NCBI RefSeq assembly: GCF_000702605.1
Contig: NZ_JNIR01000001.1
Coordinates: 2,346,501 to 2,410,500 of the forward strand
From: Exiguobacterium acetylicum DSM 20416
Lineage (GTDB): Bacteria; Bacillota; Bacilli; Exiguobacteriales; Exiguobacteriaceae
Direction of reading: 5' to 3'
DNA: 64,000 bases
Of the stretch, positions 49,810 through 57,990 are shown piece after piece. The notes below the pieces were generated by a model. The model saw only the letters and a list, made by a program, of their open reading frames with translations. It was not told the DNA's origin and did no database searches. Every line of letters begins with the position of its first letter. Positions within the stretch are counted from its first letter, which is position 1. The position numbers and the translations under genes were made by a program.

Positions 49810-50834
49810 GTCGTCTCCTCCTTTCGGATGTACGTCAGATGGAGATCCGGTCCGACCGTTTCGATTTGGTCGATTTGAAACCGATCTTCGATATCGTGTT
49901 GACTGTTCCAGGCATTGCCTTCAAAAATCGATGGGGCTTGATAGACTTCAAGCCGATCGACGAGATCCGCCTCAAGGAAAGCGGCTTGAATCGTTGGTCC
50001 ACCTTCAATCAAGACACTGCGGATGTCTTGTTCGTATAAGCGTTTCAAAATCGCTTCTGGCGTCTCATATTCACCGACGAGGACTGTCACTTGATCATGA
50101 CTGACCCGCGGAACACTCGTCAGCCAGTAGGTTGGATTTTTACCATCGTGGAAGACTTGCGCCGTCTCCGGGACCCGACCACGGCGATCGACGATTACTC
50201 GAATCGGTTCGATGCCTGACGCCGCGCGTAATGTCAGTGCCGGATCATCGATAAGGACCGTCTCACTGCCGACGAGGATTGCATCGTGGCGTCCGCGCAG
50301 GGCGCGACCGTTCTCGCGTGCTTCTTCTGACGTGATCCAGCGTTGTTCACCTGTCGCTGCGATCCCGTTCATCGTCTGAGCGATTTTGACGGTCACGGTC
50401 GGACGTTTTCGTTCGATCGTCTTCCAGAATTCCGTGTAGAGAGCTTCTGCCTCATGTCGTAACAAGCCGACCTCGACTTCGAGTCCCGCGTCTTGTAGGC
50501 GTTTGATTCCTGAACCGGCGACGATCGCATGTTTGTCTTCCGTTGCGACGAAGACCCGTTTGATTCCGGCTTGTAGAATCGCTTCCGTGCATGGTGGTGT
50601 CTTACCGTGATGATTGCACGGCTCAAGCGTCACGTAGAGATCAGCACCACGGGCGGCTTCTCCTGCCATTCGTAAGGCTTCGACTTCCGCGTGCGGACCA
50701 CCGGCAAACCGATGTGCACCAAAGCCAATGATGCGTCCTTGTTTGACGATGACACAGCCGACACTTGGATTCGGACTTGTTTGTCCGTGTAACATATGTG
50801 CTAATTGCATGGCATAACTCATCATCTGTGACAT
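49794..50834 (-). CDS. ribD: Bifunctional riboflavin deaminase/reductase RibD
   Basis: The 346-residue protein has an N-terminal cytidine-deaminase-like domain with the zinc motif HAEVEAL and PCNHHGKTPPCTEAI (residues about 50-85), and a C-terminal reductase domain (TVKIAQTMNGIAATG; DAILVGSETVLIDDPALTLR). It carries out steps two and three of riboflavin synthesis. The ATG at 50834 follows gaaaggagtgaacgcg; the frame continues upstream into the riboswitch expression platform and is not coding there. Confidence 0.94.
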   Translation of the reverse strand: MSQMMSYAMQLAHMLHGQTSPNPSVGCVIVKQGRIIGFGAHRFAGGPHAEVEALRMAGEAARGADLYVTLEPCNHHGKTPPCTEAILQAGIKRVFVATEDKHAIVAGSGIKRLQDAGLEVEVGLLRHEAEALYTEFWKTIERKRPTVTVKIAQTMNGIAATGEQRWITSEEARENGRALRGRHDAILVGSETVLIDDPALTLRAASGIEPIRVIVDRRGRVPETAQVFHDGKNPTYWLTSVPRVSHDQVTVLVGEYETPEAILKRLYEQDIRSVLIEGGPTIQAAFLEADLVDRLEVYQAPSIFEGNAWNSQHDIEDRFQIDQIETVGPDLHLTYIRKEETTCSPD

Positions 50835-50854
50835 CGCGTTCACTCCTTTCAAAT

Positions 50855-50886
50855 GAAAAAAAGACGCCCCTTGAAAAAGGGGCGTC
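50855..50886 (-). terminator. Riboswitch-controlled terminator before ribD
   Basis: GACGCCCC and GGGGCGTC pair around a short loop and are followed on the minus strand by seven Ts, about 20 bases before the ribD start. Confidence 0.9.
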
Positions 50887-50997
50887 TGTATAGAAGGGTT
50901 CACGAAATACACGGTTCGCTCCCTGCATTTTTTCATGCAGAAAGAGACCGTCTCCTGAAAACATTTTTTCAGAAAACAGCTTGAATCGCGTCGTTTC

Positions 50998-51137
50998 GTT
51001 CTTCTCCCATCCGGACTTTACCGTCGGCCCTGGAATCTCACCAAGTCAGCCATGATGCGTACATCATGGGTCGCGGGCTCGTCGATCGATTGATCGCATC
51101 ACCGCCGGTTGGGATTTTCACCCTACCCCGAAGAACT
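50998..51137 (-). promoter_or_regulatory. FMN riboswitch (RFN element)
   Basis: The minus strand shows the RFN landmarks in order: TTCGGGGTAGGGTGAAA, CCCAACCGGCGGTGAT, AGCCCGCGACCC, GATTCCAGGGCCGACGGT and AAAGTCCGGATGGGAGAAG. When FMN binds, the downstream terminator forms and the ribDEAH-type operon is shut off. The 110 bases between aptamer and terminator contain alternative hairpins (for example TTTTCTGAAAAAATG) for the switch. Confidence 0.96.
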
Positions 51138-51272
51138 GGATTATTGAGTTATACAACTTTAGCCTAGCATATCTTTTTCAAGAAAACAAAGCGCAAATGC
51201 TTCTGTCTTGTCTCTTTTTTGATTTCGCTCCAGTTCTGTCATCTCTCACCAATTCGTCATCGACTACATCGC

Positions 51273-51313
51273 AAAAACGACTGGATCACCTGATAACAGT
51301 GTGTCCAGTCGTT
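51273..51313 (-). terminator. Terminator of the metNIQ-M20 operon
   Basis: ACGACTGGA pairs with TCCAGTCGT across a larger loop, with a T run on the minus strand, ten bases after the stop. Confidence 0.8.
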
Positions 51314-51322
51314 GTTTTCCGC

Positions 51323-52528
51323 TTACAAATACCCGTTCTTCCGGTCGTGGAATTCTTGAGCAATCGCCCCGCGCGTCCGTTCATCCGCAAGGACACGAAG
51401 TGCTGTCCGAGCGAGGATTTTTGCCCCCGTGATTAATGCTTCATCCCCAGCTGCTGAACGGGCCGCTTCTTTGAATGCCTCCGTATGGGCGACGAGATCA
51501 TCTGGTCCAATCTTGATATACGGATGGATTGTCGGAATGACTTGACTGATGTTACCGGCATCCGTCGAGCCAAGCCCCGGGCGTTCGTCCAAGTGAACGA
51601 TTTCGCCGAGCGCCTCTGCTTCTTCTTGGAACAGACGATCGAACGTCCGGTTGAAGACGAGGTTATCGACCTCATTTTGGAAGGCGATGACATCGAGCGT
51701 CGCCCCTGTCGCAAGCGCTGCGCCTTCAGCAACGGCTTTGACTTTTTCCGTGACGGCATTCAGTCGTTCCCGTGTCGTCGCCCGGATGAAGAAACGTGCT
51801 TTTGCGTATTCCGGGATGATGTTCGGTGCATCGCCACCATGCGTGATGATTCCGTGGATCCGGACATCGTCCGGTAACTGCTGACGTAAGGCATTGATGC
51901 CGTTGAAGAGTTGGATGACAGCGTCGAGGGCGTTGATGCCTTCTTCCGGTGACGCCGCAGCATGCGCCGGACGACCCGTAAAGGCAAAGTCGAGCGGATC
52001 GACTGCAAGCGAAGAACCCGTGATCCGTGTTTGTCCGGACGGATGGACCATTAAGGCTGCATCGATTCCTTCCAGCAACTGATGTTTGACGAAACTACCT
52101 TTCGCACTACCGTTCGGTCCACCTTCTTCGGCCGGTGTTCCCAGCACGACGACACTTCCACCGACTTCATCGAGCACTTTACTAAGTGCGATCGCTGCCG
52201 CAACACTCGTCGTACCGATGATATTATGACCGCATGCGTGCCCGATGCCTGGCAACGCATCGTATTCTGCCAGAAAGGCAATCGTCGCGCCTGATCGGTC
52301 GCTCGACTTCTTCGCGAAAAATGCTGTATCGTGCCCCGCGACACCAAGTTCTACCGTAAATCCTTCAGCCGTCAGACGTTCCGCATGGAGCCGCGAAGCA
52401 AAGAATTCCTCGTTCCCGATTTCCGGAGTCGCATGAATTCGGTGACTCGTCTCAAGGTACGATTCTCGTTTTTGTTCGATATCTTGTTCAATCGTCTCTA
52501 CCCATGTCGTGCGTACTGGTGTCGTCAT
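51323..52528 (-). CDS. M20-family amidohydrolase in the methionine uptake operon
   Basis: The 401-residue protein is an M20D-type peptidase/aminoacylase: it has the zinc-binding segment GIGHACGHNIIGTTS near residue 100, the catalytic Glu in TPAEEGGPNGSAKG, a dimerisation domain and the C-terminal STDAGNISQVIPTIHPYI. Relatives cleave N-acylated amino acids or amino-acid conjugates. Its place 22 bases after metQ, under the same SAM riboswitch, suggests it frees methionine or cysteine from an N-acyl or conjugated form after import; this is inference. The start MTTPVRTTW is preferred, with ggag about ten bases upstream. Confidence 0.85.
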   Translation of the reverse strand: MTTPVRTTWVETIEQDIEQKRESYLETSHRIHATPEIGNEEFFASRLHAERLTAEGFTVELGVAGHDTAFFAKKSSDRSGATIAFLAEYDALPGIGHACGHNIIGTTSVAAAIALSKVLDEVGGSVVVLGTPAEEGGPNGSAKGSFVKHQLLEGIDAALMVHPSGQTRITGSSLAVDPLDFAFTGRPAHAAASPEEGINALDAVIQLFNGINALRQQLPDDVRIHGIITHGGDAPNIIPEYAKARFFIRATTRERLNAVTEKVKAVAEGAALATGATLDVIAFQNEVDNLVFNRTFDRLFQEEAEALGEIVHLDERPGLGSTDAGNISQVIPTIHPYIKIGPDDLVAHTEAFKEAARSAAGDEALITGAKILARTALRVLADERTRGAIAQEFHDRKNGYL

Positions 52529-52550
52529 GCTATCCACTCTCCTTTTGAAA

Positions 52551-53369
52551 TTATTCGCCGATGTCGCTTAGTGGGACGAACGTCGGGATCGTACTGCCTT
52601 TGTATTCTTTTTTGATGAAGGCCGCGACATCTTTTTGTTGGTACAGCGACGCGATTTTTTTCAGTTCTTTTTTATTCTTGTCTTCCGTCCGTGTTGCGAT
52701 GATGTTGATGTATGGTTTGGCGGTCTCGTTCTCATGGACGATCGAGTCCTTGATCGGGTTGAAGCCGGCGTCAACGGCAATGCCATTGTTGATGATTGAT
52801 GCCGCGACGTCCGGTAAGACGCGTGGCGTTTGCCCGGCGACGATCGGAACGATTTTCAGCTTCTTCGGATTCTCGACGATCTTATCGACTGAACCGTTGC
52901 CATCAAAGTCGTCCGGTAACTTGATCAAACCGGCTTCTTGCAGTAACAAGAGGGCGCGTCCCATGTTCGTCGCTTCGTTCGGAACAGCGATTTTTCCGCC
53001 AGTTGGAATGTCTTTGACGTCCTTGTATTTATCCGAGTAAATCCCCATCGGTGCGATGACAGTCGTCGCAATCGGCGATAGCTTCAAGTTATGTTCTTTT
53101 TTGAAAGCGTTGAAGTAGGAAATCGTCTGGAAGGCATTGGCGTCGATCTCGCCCTCAGCCAGTGCCATGTTCGGCTGGACATAATCGGAGAACTTGACGA
53201 GCTCGATTTTGATGCCCTCCTTTTCTGCTTTTTTCGCGACATAGTCCCAAACTTGTGTGTCTGAACCGCTGACACCGAGCTTGATCGTCTTTTCGTCTTC
53301 TCCTGATGCTGCGCACCCGGCAAATAAAATCGTCGTGAGTGTTGCTCCAATTGCTACTGCTTTTTTCAT
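52551..53369 (-). CDS. metQ: Methionine ABC transporter substrate-binding lipoprotein
   Basis: The 272-residue lipoprotein has the lipobox LFAGC with Cys at residue 19 and the NlpA/MetQ fold motifs YVQPNMALAEGEIDANAFQT and VAVPNEATNMGRALLLLQ-like IAVPNEATNMGRALL. It captures methionine outside the membrane for MetI-MetN. It follows metI by 19 bases. Confidence 0.93.
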   Translation of the reverse strand: MKKAVAIGATLTTILFAGCAASGEDEKTIKLGVSGSDTQVWDYVAKKAEKEGIKIELVKFSDYVQPNMALAEGEIDANAFQTISYFNAFKKEHNLKLSPIATTVIAPMGIYSDKYKDVKDIPTGGKIAVPNEATNMGRALLLLQEAGLIKLPDDFDGNGSVDKIVENPKKLKIVPIVAGQTPRVLPDVAASIINNGIAVDAGFNPIKDSIVHENETAKPYINIIATRTEDKNKKELKKIASLYQQKDVAAFIKKEYKGSTIPTFVPLSDIGE

Positions 53370-53388
53370 GGCTGAATCGCTCCCTTGA

Positions 53389-54039
53389 TTAATGTCTTCT
53401 AATTTTTCGTGCGACGATGTTGCCTGTCGTCTGTAAGCCTTGGACTAAGATGACGAGAATTCCGACCGTGATGATCATGACTTTCGTGTCGAATCGTTGA
53501 TAACCATAAGTAATTGCTAAATCGCCCAATCCACCGCCACCAATCGCACCTGCCATCGCTGACGCCCCGATCAAGCCGATCGTCGCGATTGTTAAGTTCA
53601 GGATGAGTGAACCGAGTGCTTCCGGTAGGAGGAAGCGGAAAATCGTTTGAAACGGTGTCGCGCCCATCGCTTCTGCTGCTTCAAGAACGCCTTTATCGAC
53701 TTCGAGTAAAGAACTCTCGATCAGACGCGCCATGTACGGTGCAGCGTAAAAGACGAGCGGGACGATTGCGGCTTCTGTTCCGATCGATGTCTGAACGATC
53801 AAGCGCGTCAACGGGATGATCGCGACGAGTAAGATGATGAACGGAATCGAACGGAAAATATTGACGATACTGTTGAAGAACGTGAACAGCGGGACATTTT
53901 CAAGCAATGCGCCTTTTCGCGTGACGACAAGCAGGATACCGAGTGGTAAGCCGATCAAGGTCGAGAATAAGAGCGAAACGGATACCATCGTCATCGTCTG
54001 CAAAAATGCCGTCCAAATATCACTGTAATTAACTAGCAT
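53389..54039 (-). CDS. metI: Methionine ABC transporter permease
   Basis: The 216-residue protein has five to six membrane helices and the permease EAA loop VLEAAEAMGATPFQTIFRFLLPEA near residue 125 (given here as EAAEAMGATPFQTI). The typical GAIGGGGLGDLAITYGYQRF segment follows. The ATG at 54039 follows gaggtg by seven bases; the gene overlaps metN by 11 bases. Confidence 0.93.
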   Translation of the reverse strand: MLVNYSDIWTAFLQTMTMVSVSLLFSTLIGLPLGILLVVTRKGALLENVPLFTFFNSIVNIFRSIPFIILLVAIIPLTRLIVQTSIGTEAAIVPLVFYAAPYMARLIESSLLEVDKGVLEAAEAMGATPFQTIFRFLLPEALGSLILNLTIATIGLIGASAMAGAIGGGGLGDLAITYGYQRFDTKVMIITVGILVILVQGLQTTGNIVARKIRRH

Positions 54040-55057
54040 GGGCAAGCACCTCCTCGACTGTCACCTGTGCCTGATCGATATAGTGTAACGCTCGTTTTAC
54101 TTCAGCCGGCTCACCGATCAACTCGACGAGTAAGGTGCCAAACGGCGTATCCTGCAACTCTGTGATGCTCCCGTGCAAGATGTTGACATCGACATCGAAG
54201 CGTTTCGCGACTTGCGATAAGAGCGGCTGCCCCGTGTGATGTCCGAGAAAATGAATCTTATAGATTGGATGTGCATTTCGCGACTCGATCAACTGACGAA
54301 TCGATGCTGGAATTTCGTCATGCATGACGGACCGGACGAAGTTTTTTGCCGTCTCGGTCTGAGGGCTTGAAAAGACGTCGAAGACTGTTCCTGACTCAAT
54401 CAACTTTCCAGCTTCGATGACGGCGACCCGGTCGCAAATCTCCCGGATGACGCCCATCTCGTGGGTGATCAAGAGAATCGTGATCCCGTACTCGGCATTG
54501 ATGCGTTTTAATAACTGGAGAATATGATGCGTCGTCTGGGGATCAAGTGCTGATGTCGCTTCGTCACATAAGAGGACGGAAGGTTGCGTCGCCAGTGCCC
54601 GGGCGATGCCAACACGCTGTTTCTGTCCACCGGACAATTGATCTGGATAATGATCCGCCTTGTCCGAGAGATCAACGAATTCGAGCAACTCCGTCACTCG
54701 GCGGCGAATCTCATCTTTCTTGACGCCTGCGAGAACGAGTGGCTTTGCGACATTCGTAAATACTGTGTTCGCATTCAATAGATTGAAGTGCTGAAAGATC
54801 ATTCCAATCCGTTGTTTTGCTTGGCGTAATTTTTTCGGAGACAGTTGCGTTAAATCTTCCCCATCGACCGTCACCGTTCCTGATGTTGGTCGTTCTAACA
54901 GATTGACACAGCGGAGCAGTGAACTTTTTCCGGCACCGCTAAAGCCGATGACACCAAAGATTTCGCCTTTTTCGATCGTCAGGTCGACACCGTCGAGCGC
55001 TGCGATCGTCTGATCCTTCGTGACGTACGTTTTTTTGACTTGATGAAATGCGATCAT
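54029..55057 (-). CDS. metN: Methionine ABC transporter ATPase
   Basis: The 342-residue ATPase has Walker A GFSGAGKSS, signature LSGGQKQRVGIARAL, Walker B VLLCDEATSALDP and switch His in LITHEMGV. The C-terminal NIL domain (IHFLGHHTGQPLLSQVAKRF, residues about 260-340) binds methionine and gives feedback inhibition in this family. The start MIAFHQVKKTY at 55057 follows gaaggggga. It is the first gene of the operon after the SAM riboswitch. Confidence 0.94.
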   Translation of the reverse strand: MIAFHQVKKTYVTKDQTIAALDGVDLTIEKGEIFGVIGFSGAGKSSLLRCVNLLERPTSGTVTVDGEDLTQLSPKKLRQAKQRIGMIFQHFNLLNANTVFTNVAKPLVLAGVKKDEIRRRVTELLEFVDLSDKADHYPDQLSGGQKQRVGIARALATQPSVLLCDEATSALDPQTTHHILQLLKRINAEYGITILLITHEMGVIREICDRVAVIEAGKLIESGTVFDVFSSPQTETAKNFVRSVMHDEIPASIRQLIESRNAHPIYKIHFLGHHTGQPLLSQVAKRFDVDVNILHGSITELQDTPFGTLLVELIGEPAEVKRALHYIDQAQVTVEEVLAHAS

Positions 55058-55078
55058 TCCGTTTTCCCCCTTCATTCA

Positions 55079-55117
55079 ACAAAAAAGGTCCCTTCTTGAG
55101 AAACAAGAAGAGACCTG
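55079..55117 (-). terminator. Riboswitch-controlled terminator before metN
   Basis: On the minus strand AGGTCTCTTCTTG pairs with CAAGAAGGGACCT (G-U allowed), followed by six Ts. Confidence 0.9.
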
Positions 55118-55145
55118 GATCCGCACAGTGGCAGAATCCACTCCA

Positions 55146-55245
55146 CTCATCTCTCAGACATCTGTCTGATGGAATTGGCACAGTGCTCATAATGAGTCTG
55201 TTGCCGAGGTTTCGTAGGGCCAGTCCCTCCACCTCTCTGGATAAG
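55146..55245 (-). promoter_or_regulatory. SAM-I riboswitch (S box) of metNIQ
   Basis: The minus strand reads CTTATCCAGAGAGGTGGAGG, then ACTGGCCCTACGAAACC, TCGGCAACAG, a P3 stem, GTGCCAATTCCATCAG and GAGAGATGAG, all standard S-box landmarks. SAM binding should favour the downstream terminator and lower methionine import. Confidence 0.96.
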
Positions 55246-55309
55246 TATTGCGGTATGAAATTCGTATGTGTGGTGTTGCGTTGTTGCTTATGTCGTAAAA
55301 CTAATTTTT

Positions 55310-55338
55310 ACATTACGGGTCGAACCTTTAAAAGTCAA
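55310..55338 (-). promoter_or_regulatory. Promoter of the metNIQ operon
   Basis: On the minus strand TTGACT, 17 bases, TAATGT; about 65 bases upstream of the S box. Confidence 0.6.
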
Positions 55339-55406
55339 CCAACTTTGCAAAAATAATCCATTTGACGCATATCGATTGATTGACAAGTTATGGATTAGCT
55401 TAATGA

Positions 55407-55422
55407 ACGAATCGTGATTCGT
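55407..55422. repeat. Palindrome between the two divergent SAM-riboswitch units
   Basis: ACGAATC-gt-GATTCGT, seven-base perfect arms, ten bases upstream of the hydrolase -35 box. It may be an operator; no regulator is assigned. Confidence 0.4.
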
Positions 55423-55432
55423 CAAGAACGAT

Positions 55433-55462
55433 TTGACAAGTCATTTTTGGTCGTGCTACCAT
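55433..55462 (+). promoter_or_regulatory. Promoter of the SAM-riboswitch/hydrolase unit
   Basis: TTGACA, 18 bases, TACCAT, about 30 bases before the second S box. Confidence 0.6.
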
Positions 55463-55498
55463 CGTCTCAATGATTAATCCGACAATTCCAATATGATA

Positions 55499-55596
55499 TT
55501 TATCAAGAGTGAACGAGAGACCTGGCTCTATGACTTCACGGCAACCTGCAATCTGTAAGGTGCTCCGACCAGCAAAGCGCGGCTTTGGATGATACG
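55499..55596 (+). promoter_or_regulatory. SAM-I riboswitch (S box) of an alpha/beta hydrolase gene
   Basis: TTATCAAGAGTGAACGAGAG, CCTGGCTCTATGACTTC, ACGGCAACCTGCA, TGTAAGGTGCTCCGACCAGC and TTTGGATGATA follow the S-box order; TATC and GATA close P1. A terminator stem comes directly after, so this should be an OFF switch at high SAM. Confidence 0.9.
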
Positions 55597-55599
55597 GTG

Positions 55600-55643
55600 A
55601 AAAACTCGTGGGCGTCCAAGCAGTGACGTCGACGAGTTTTTTT
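55600..55643 (+). terminator. Riboswitch-controlled terminator before the hydrolase gene
   Basis: AAAACTCGT pairs with ACGAGTTTT around a structured loop, followed by further Ts, 23 bases before the start codon. Confidence 0.8.
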
Positions 55644-55665
55644 CATGAATGGAGGAAAAAGAGTA

Positions 55666-56424
55666 ATGATGAACTATCCTGTATTGACTGGTGCTGAAGC
55701 GTTTTATTTTCAAGGTGGACCGATTGGTATTCTAATCTGTCATGGTTTTAACGCCACTCCGCAAAGTGTCCGGGACGTCGGTGAGGCATTCGCCGCTGAA
55801 GGTTTTACCGTCTATGCCCCGCGCTTACGTGGACATGGAACGAACGTCCGCGAGTTTGAACAATCGACTGCTCGATGTTGGAAGCAAAGCCTGCAAGACG
55901 GCTATGAACGTTTACAAGAAACATGCGATCAAGTCTTCGTCATCGGTCAATCGATGGGTGCGACGCTTGCACTGTCGCTCGCCGCTGACGGGATTCCGTT
56001 TGCCGGCATCATTACGATCAATGCTGCTCTTTCCGTTCCTTCTTACGAAGCACTTTCGTTTGATGACGGTCCGCAATACTTACCGGAAGGGGCACCGGAC
56101 ATCAAGCGGTCTGCTTTCGAAATCATCTATGACCTCGTTCCGAGCCGTTGTGCGTTCGAACTCGTTCGTCTGATGGATGAGACGAAAGGACGCCTTGGAT
56201 CGATCTTTCTTCCAACCTTGATTCTTTACTCGGCGACGGATCACGTCGTTCCGCCGTCGAGCTCGGATTATCTGCATCAGCACATCGGAACGAATGATAA
56301 ACGAAGCTACTGTTTGCTCAACTCGTATCACGTCGCGACACTCGATCATGATCAGGATTTAATCGTTCGTGAGACGATCCGCTTTATCGAACGTTCAAGC
56401 CGGTTCTCGCAGGAAACAGGATAA
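55666..56424 (+). CDS. Alpha/beta hydrolase, carboxylesterase/lipase type, SAM-riboswitch controlled
   Basis: The 252-residue protein has the oxyanion-hole segment ILICHGFNATPQSVRDVGEA, the nucleophile elbow GQSMGATLAL near residue 93, an Asp in LILYSATDHVVPPSSS near residue 198 and a His in SYHVATLDHD near residue 228, i.e. a full Ser-Asp-His triad. It resembles bacterial carboxylesterases and monoacylglycerol lipases rather than homoserine acyltransferases. The start MMNYPVLTGAE at 55666 has ggagg ten bases upstream. Control by a SAM riboswitch suggests a role in methionine or cysteine metabolism, such as hydrolysing a sulfur-containing ester or thioester; this is inference. Confidence 0.85.
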   Translation: MMNYPVLTGAEAFYFQGGPIGILICHGFNATPQSVRDVGEAFAAEGFTVYAPRLRGHGTNVREFEQSTARCWKQSLQDGYERLQETCDQVFVIGQSMGATLALSLAADGIPFAGIITINAALSVPSYEALSFDDGPQYLPEGAPDIKRSAFEIIYDLVPSRCAFELVRLMDETKGRLGSIFLPTLILYSATDHVVPPSSSDYLHQHIGTNDKRSYCLLNSYHVATLDHDQDLIVRETIRFIERSSRFSQETG

Positions 56425-56466
56425 TAAAAAAACAGCTATTCTCTCCCCTCTGGAAACGAATAGCTG
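56425..56466 (-). terminator. Terminator of tdk (minus strand)
   Basis: On the minus strand CAGCTATTC pairs with GAATAGCTG and is followed by seven Ts. It begins just beyond the hydrolase stop codon. Confidence 0.75.
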
Positions 56467-56477
56467 CTACATCAAAG

Positions 56478-56504
56478 GACGACCTCGACCGGTTCGTCTT
56501 TTTT
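56478..56504 (+). terminator. Terminator of the hydrolase gene (plus strand)
   Basis: GACGA and TCGTC close a stem with inner CC/GG pairing, followed by six Ts; it ends three bases from the tdk stop. Confidence 0.6.
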
Positions 56505-56506
56505 GT

Positions 56507-57124
56507 TTAATTTTCTTGGTGCTGCACCGATTGGAGCGGCTTCGGTTTTCCAGGCACCTCATGGCAATGCCGGCACCGTGGTTCATACGATTCTGAAGCA
56601 CCGACTAGGATGATCGGATCATCATAGTTCGCTGGTTTTCCATCAATCAACCGTTGTGTCCGAGAAGCCGGATCACCACACGACAGACAGATGGCTTGCA
56701 GCTTCGTCACGAATTCTGCGCGCGCCAGTAATTCCGGCATCTTGCCGAATGGCTCTGCCCGGAAATCTTGATCAAGGCCTGCACAAATGACGCGTTTTCC
56801 GTCTTGTGCGAGTGCTTCGATGACTTGTACGATCTCATCATCAAAGAATTGAACTTCATCGATTCCGACGATTTGTGTTTCCTCCGCTACTGCTGCGTAG
56901 AGATCGCGACTCGTCGCCATCGGAATCGCCACGACGGAGTTGCCGATATGAGAGACGACATGCTCTTCATGGTACCGGTCGTCGATTGCCGGCTTGAATA
57001 CTTGAACGGGCAGTTTGCCGTACTGCGCCCGTCTAACACGACGAATCAACTCTTCCGATTTCCCGGAAAACATACTGCCACAAATTACTTCGATCCAGCC
57101 GTACTGATTTATTACATGCATCAT
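56507..57124 (-). CDS. tdk: Thymidine kinase
   Basis: The 205-residue type II kinase phosphorylates thymidine in the salvage pathway. It has the P-loop [15 protein letters not shown] near residue 15, the DEVQFFD Walker B/catalytic Glu near residue 90, and zinc cysteines in CLSCG and CRHCH. I start at 57124 ([10 protein letters not shown]) with agaggac upstream; the next ATG is equally possible. The frame upstream to 57211 has no site. Confidence 0.93.
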   Translation of the reverse strand: MMHVINQYGWIEVICGSMFSGKSEELIRRVRRAQYGKLPVQVFKPAIDDRYHEEHVVSHIGNSVVAIPMATSRDLYAAVAEETQIVGIDEVQFFDDEIVQVIEALAQDGKRVICAGLDQDFRAEPFGKMPELLARAEFVTKLQAICLSCGDPASRTQRLIDGKPANYDDPIILVGASESYEPRCRHCHEVPGKPKPLQSVQHQEN

Positions 57125-57304
57125 CGTCCGACACCGTCCTCTAAAAATAGTCACTTTAACGAGTATAGCCCGAAACGGTATCGAGAAAAAGGGTTGACTT
57201 CCGGAAATCAAAATTCATTTTTTCTTTACCTAGAATTTTTGTCCTTTCATTCCAACCGTCCCCTATTTCCTGTACACTGAAGAAGAAGACTCTCACGAAA
57301 GAAG

Positions 57305-57955
57305 GTGTCCCCGATTCATCATCTCTTACATGACATCCTGCACCAATATGGTGCCCTTGGTCTCTCCGTCCTTCTCGCAGGTGGTATCGTGGGATTGCCG
57401 GTTCCTGATGAGACCCTACTCGTCCTGTCCGGTTTTTGGATGCATCAAGGCAATCTACCACTCGTCGGTACGATTCTCGCCGCTTACGCCGGTAGTTGCA
57501 TCGGGATGACGATCAGCTATTTACTCGGATTAAAACTCGGTATGCCACTACTGCATCGTGTCGGACCGAAAATGCGCATCTCAGAAAAACATATTCTTTC
57601 CGCTGAAGCCGGATTTCGTCGTTACGGAAAATCGGTCTTGATCATCGGTTACTACATACCCGGTCTCCGCCAACTCTCTGCCTTTTTTGCAGGTGTCTCG
57701 AAAATGCCATTTCGCGTGTTTGCAAGTTACGCGTATACAGGTGCGTTGATTTGGATCAGCGTGTTCTTAGGTGCCGGCTACTTCGTCGGTCGTCATCTCT
57801 CGTTCCACAAAGTCATGGATTATATCTTGGCACATCCGGAAGTCATGCCGTATTTAACTGGAATCGCCGGTGGAATCGCCTTCTCGTTCGTCTTGAAGAC
57901 GTATCTCGCTTACCGTTCACAATTCAGTCTATACAAAAACAGCCTGCTTCCGTAA
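57305..57955 (+). CDS. DedA-family membrane protein
   Basis: The 216-residue protein has four to five membrane helices and DedA hallmarks: PVPDETLLVLSGFW near residue 32, SYLLGLKLG, and GYYIPGLRQLSAFFAGVSKMPF near residue 116 (given as YIPGLRQLSAFFAG). DedA proteins act as lipid scramblases or flippases for undecaprenyl phosphate or phospholipids and support membrane homeostasis. The start is uncertain: the GTG at 57305 lies inside the only ribosome-like sequence (agaaggtg), so an ATT codon nine bases later may be the real initiator. Its stop codon lies inside the loop of the downstream terminator. Confidence 0.8.
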   Translation: MSPIHHLLHDILHQYGALGLSVLLAGGIVGLPVPDETLLVLSGFWMHQGNLPLVGTILAAYAGSCIGMTISYLLGLKLGMPLLHRVGPKMRISEKHILSAEAGFRRYGKSVLIIGYYIPGLRQLSAFFAGVSKMPFRVFASYAYTGALIWISVFLGAGYFVGRHLSFHKVMDYILAHPEVMPYLTGIAGGIAFSFVLKTYLAYRSQFSLYKNSLLP

Positions 57956-57975
57956 TGGAGGCAGGCTGTTTTTTA
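57936..57975. terminator. Bidirectional terminator overlapping the DedA stop codon
   Basis: AAAAACAGCCTGC and GCAGGCTGTTTTT pair around ttccgtaatgga; A/T runs on both sides serve the DedA gene and rpmE2. Confidence 0.92.
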
Positions 57976-57990
57976 AGAACCGACAAGTAA

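Noticed and set aside
34499-56504. Genomic island or prophage
   Set aside because: No integrase, tRNA, attachment repeats, phage genes or change of composition is visible; the genes are ordinary Firmicute metabolic operons.
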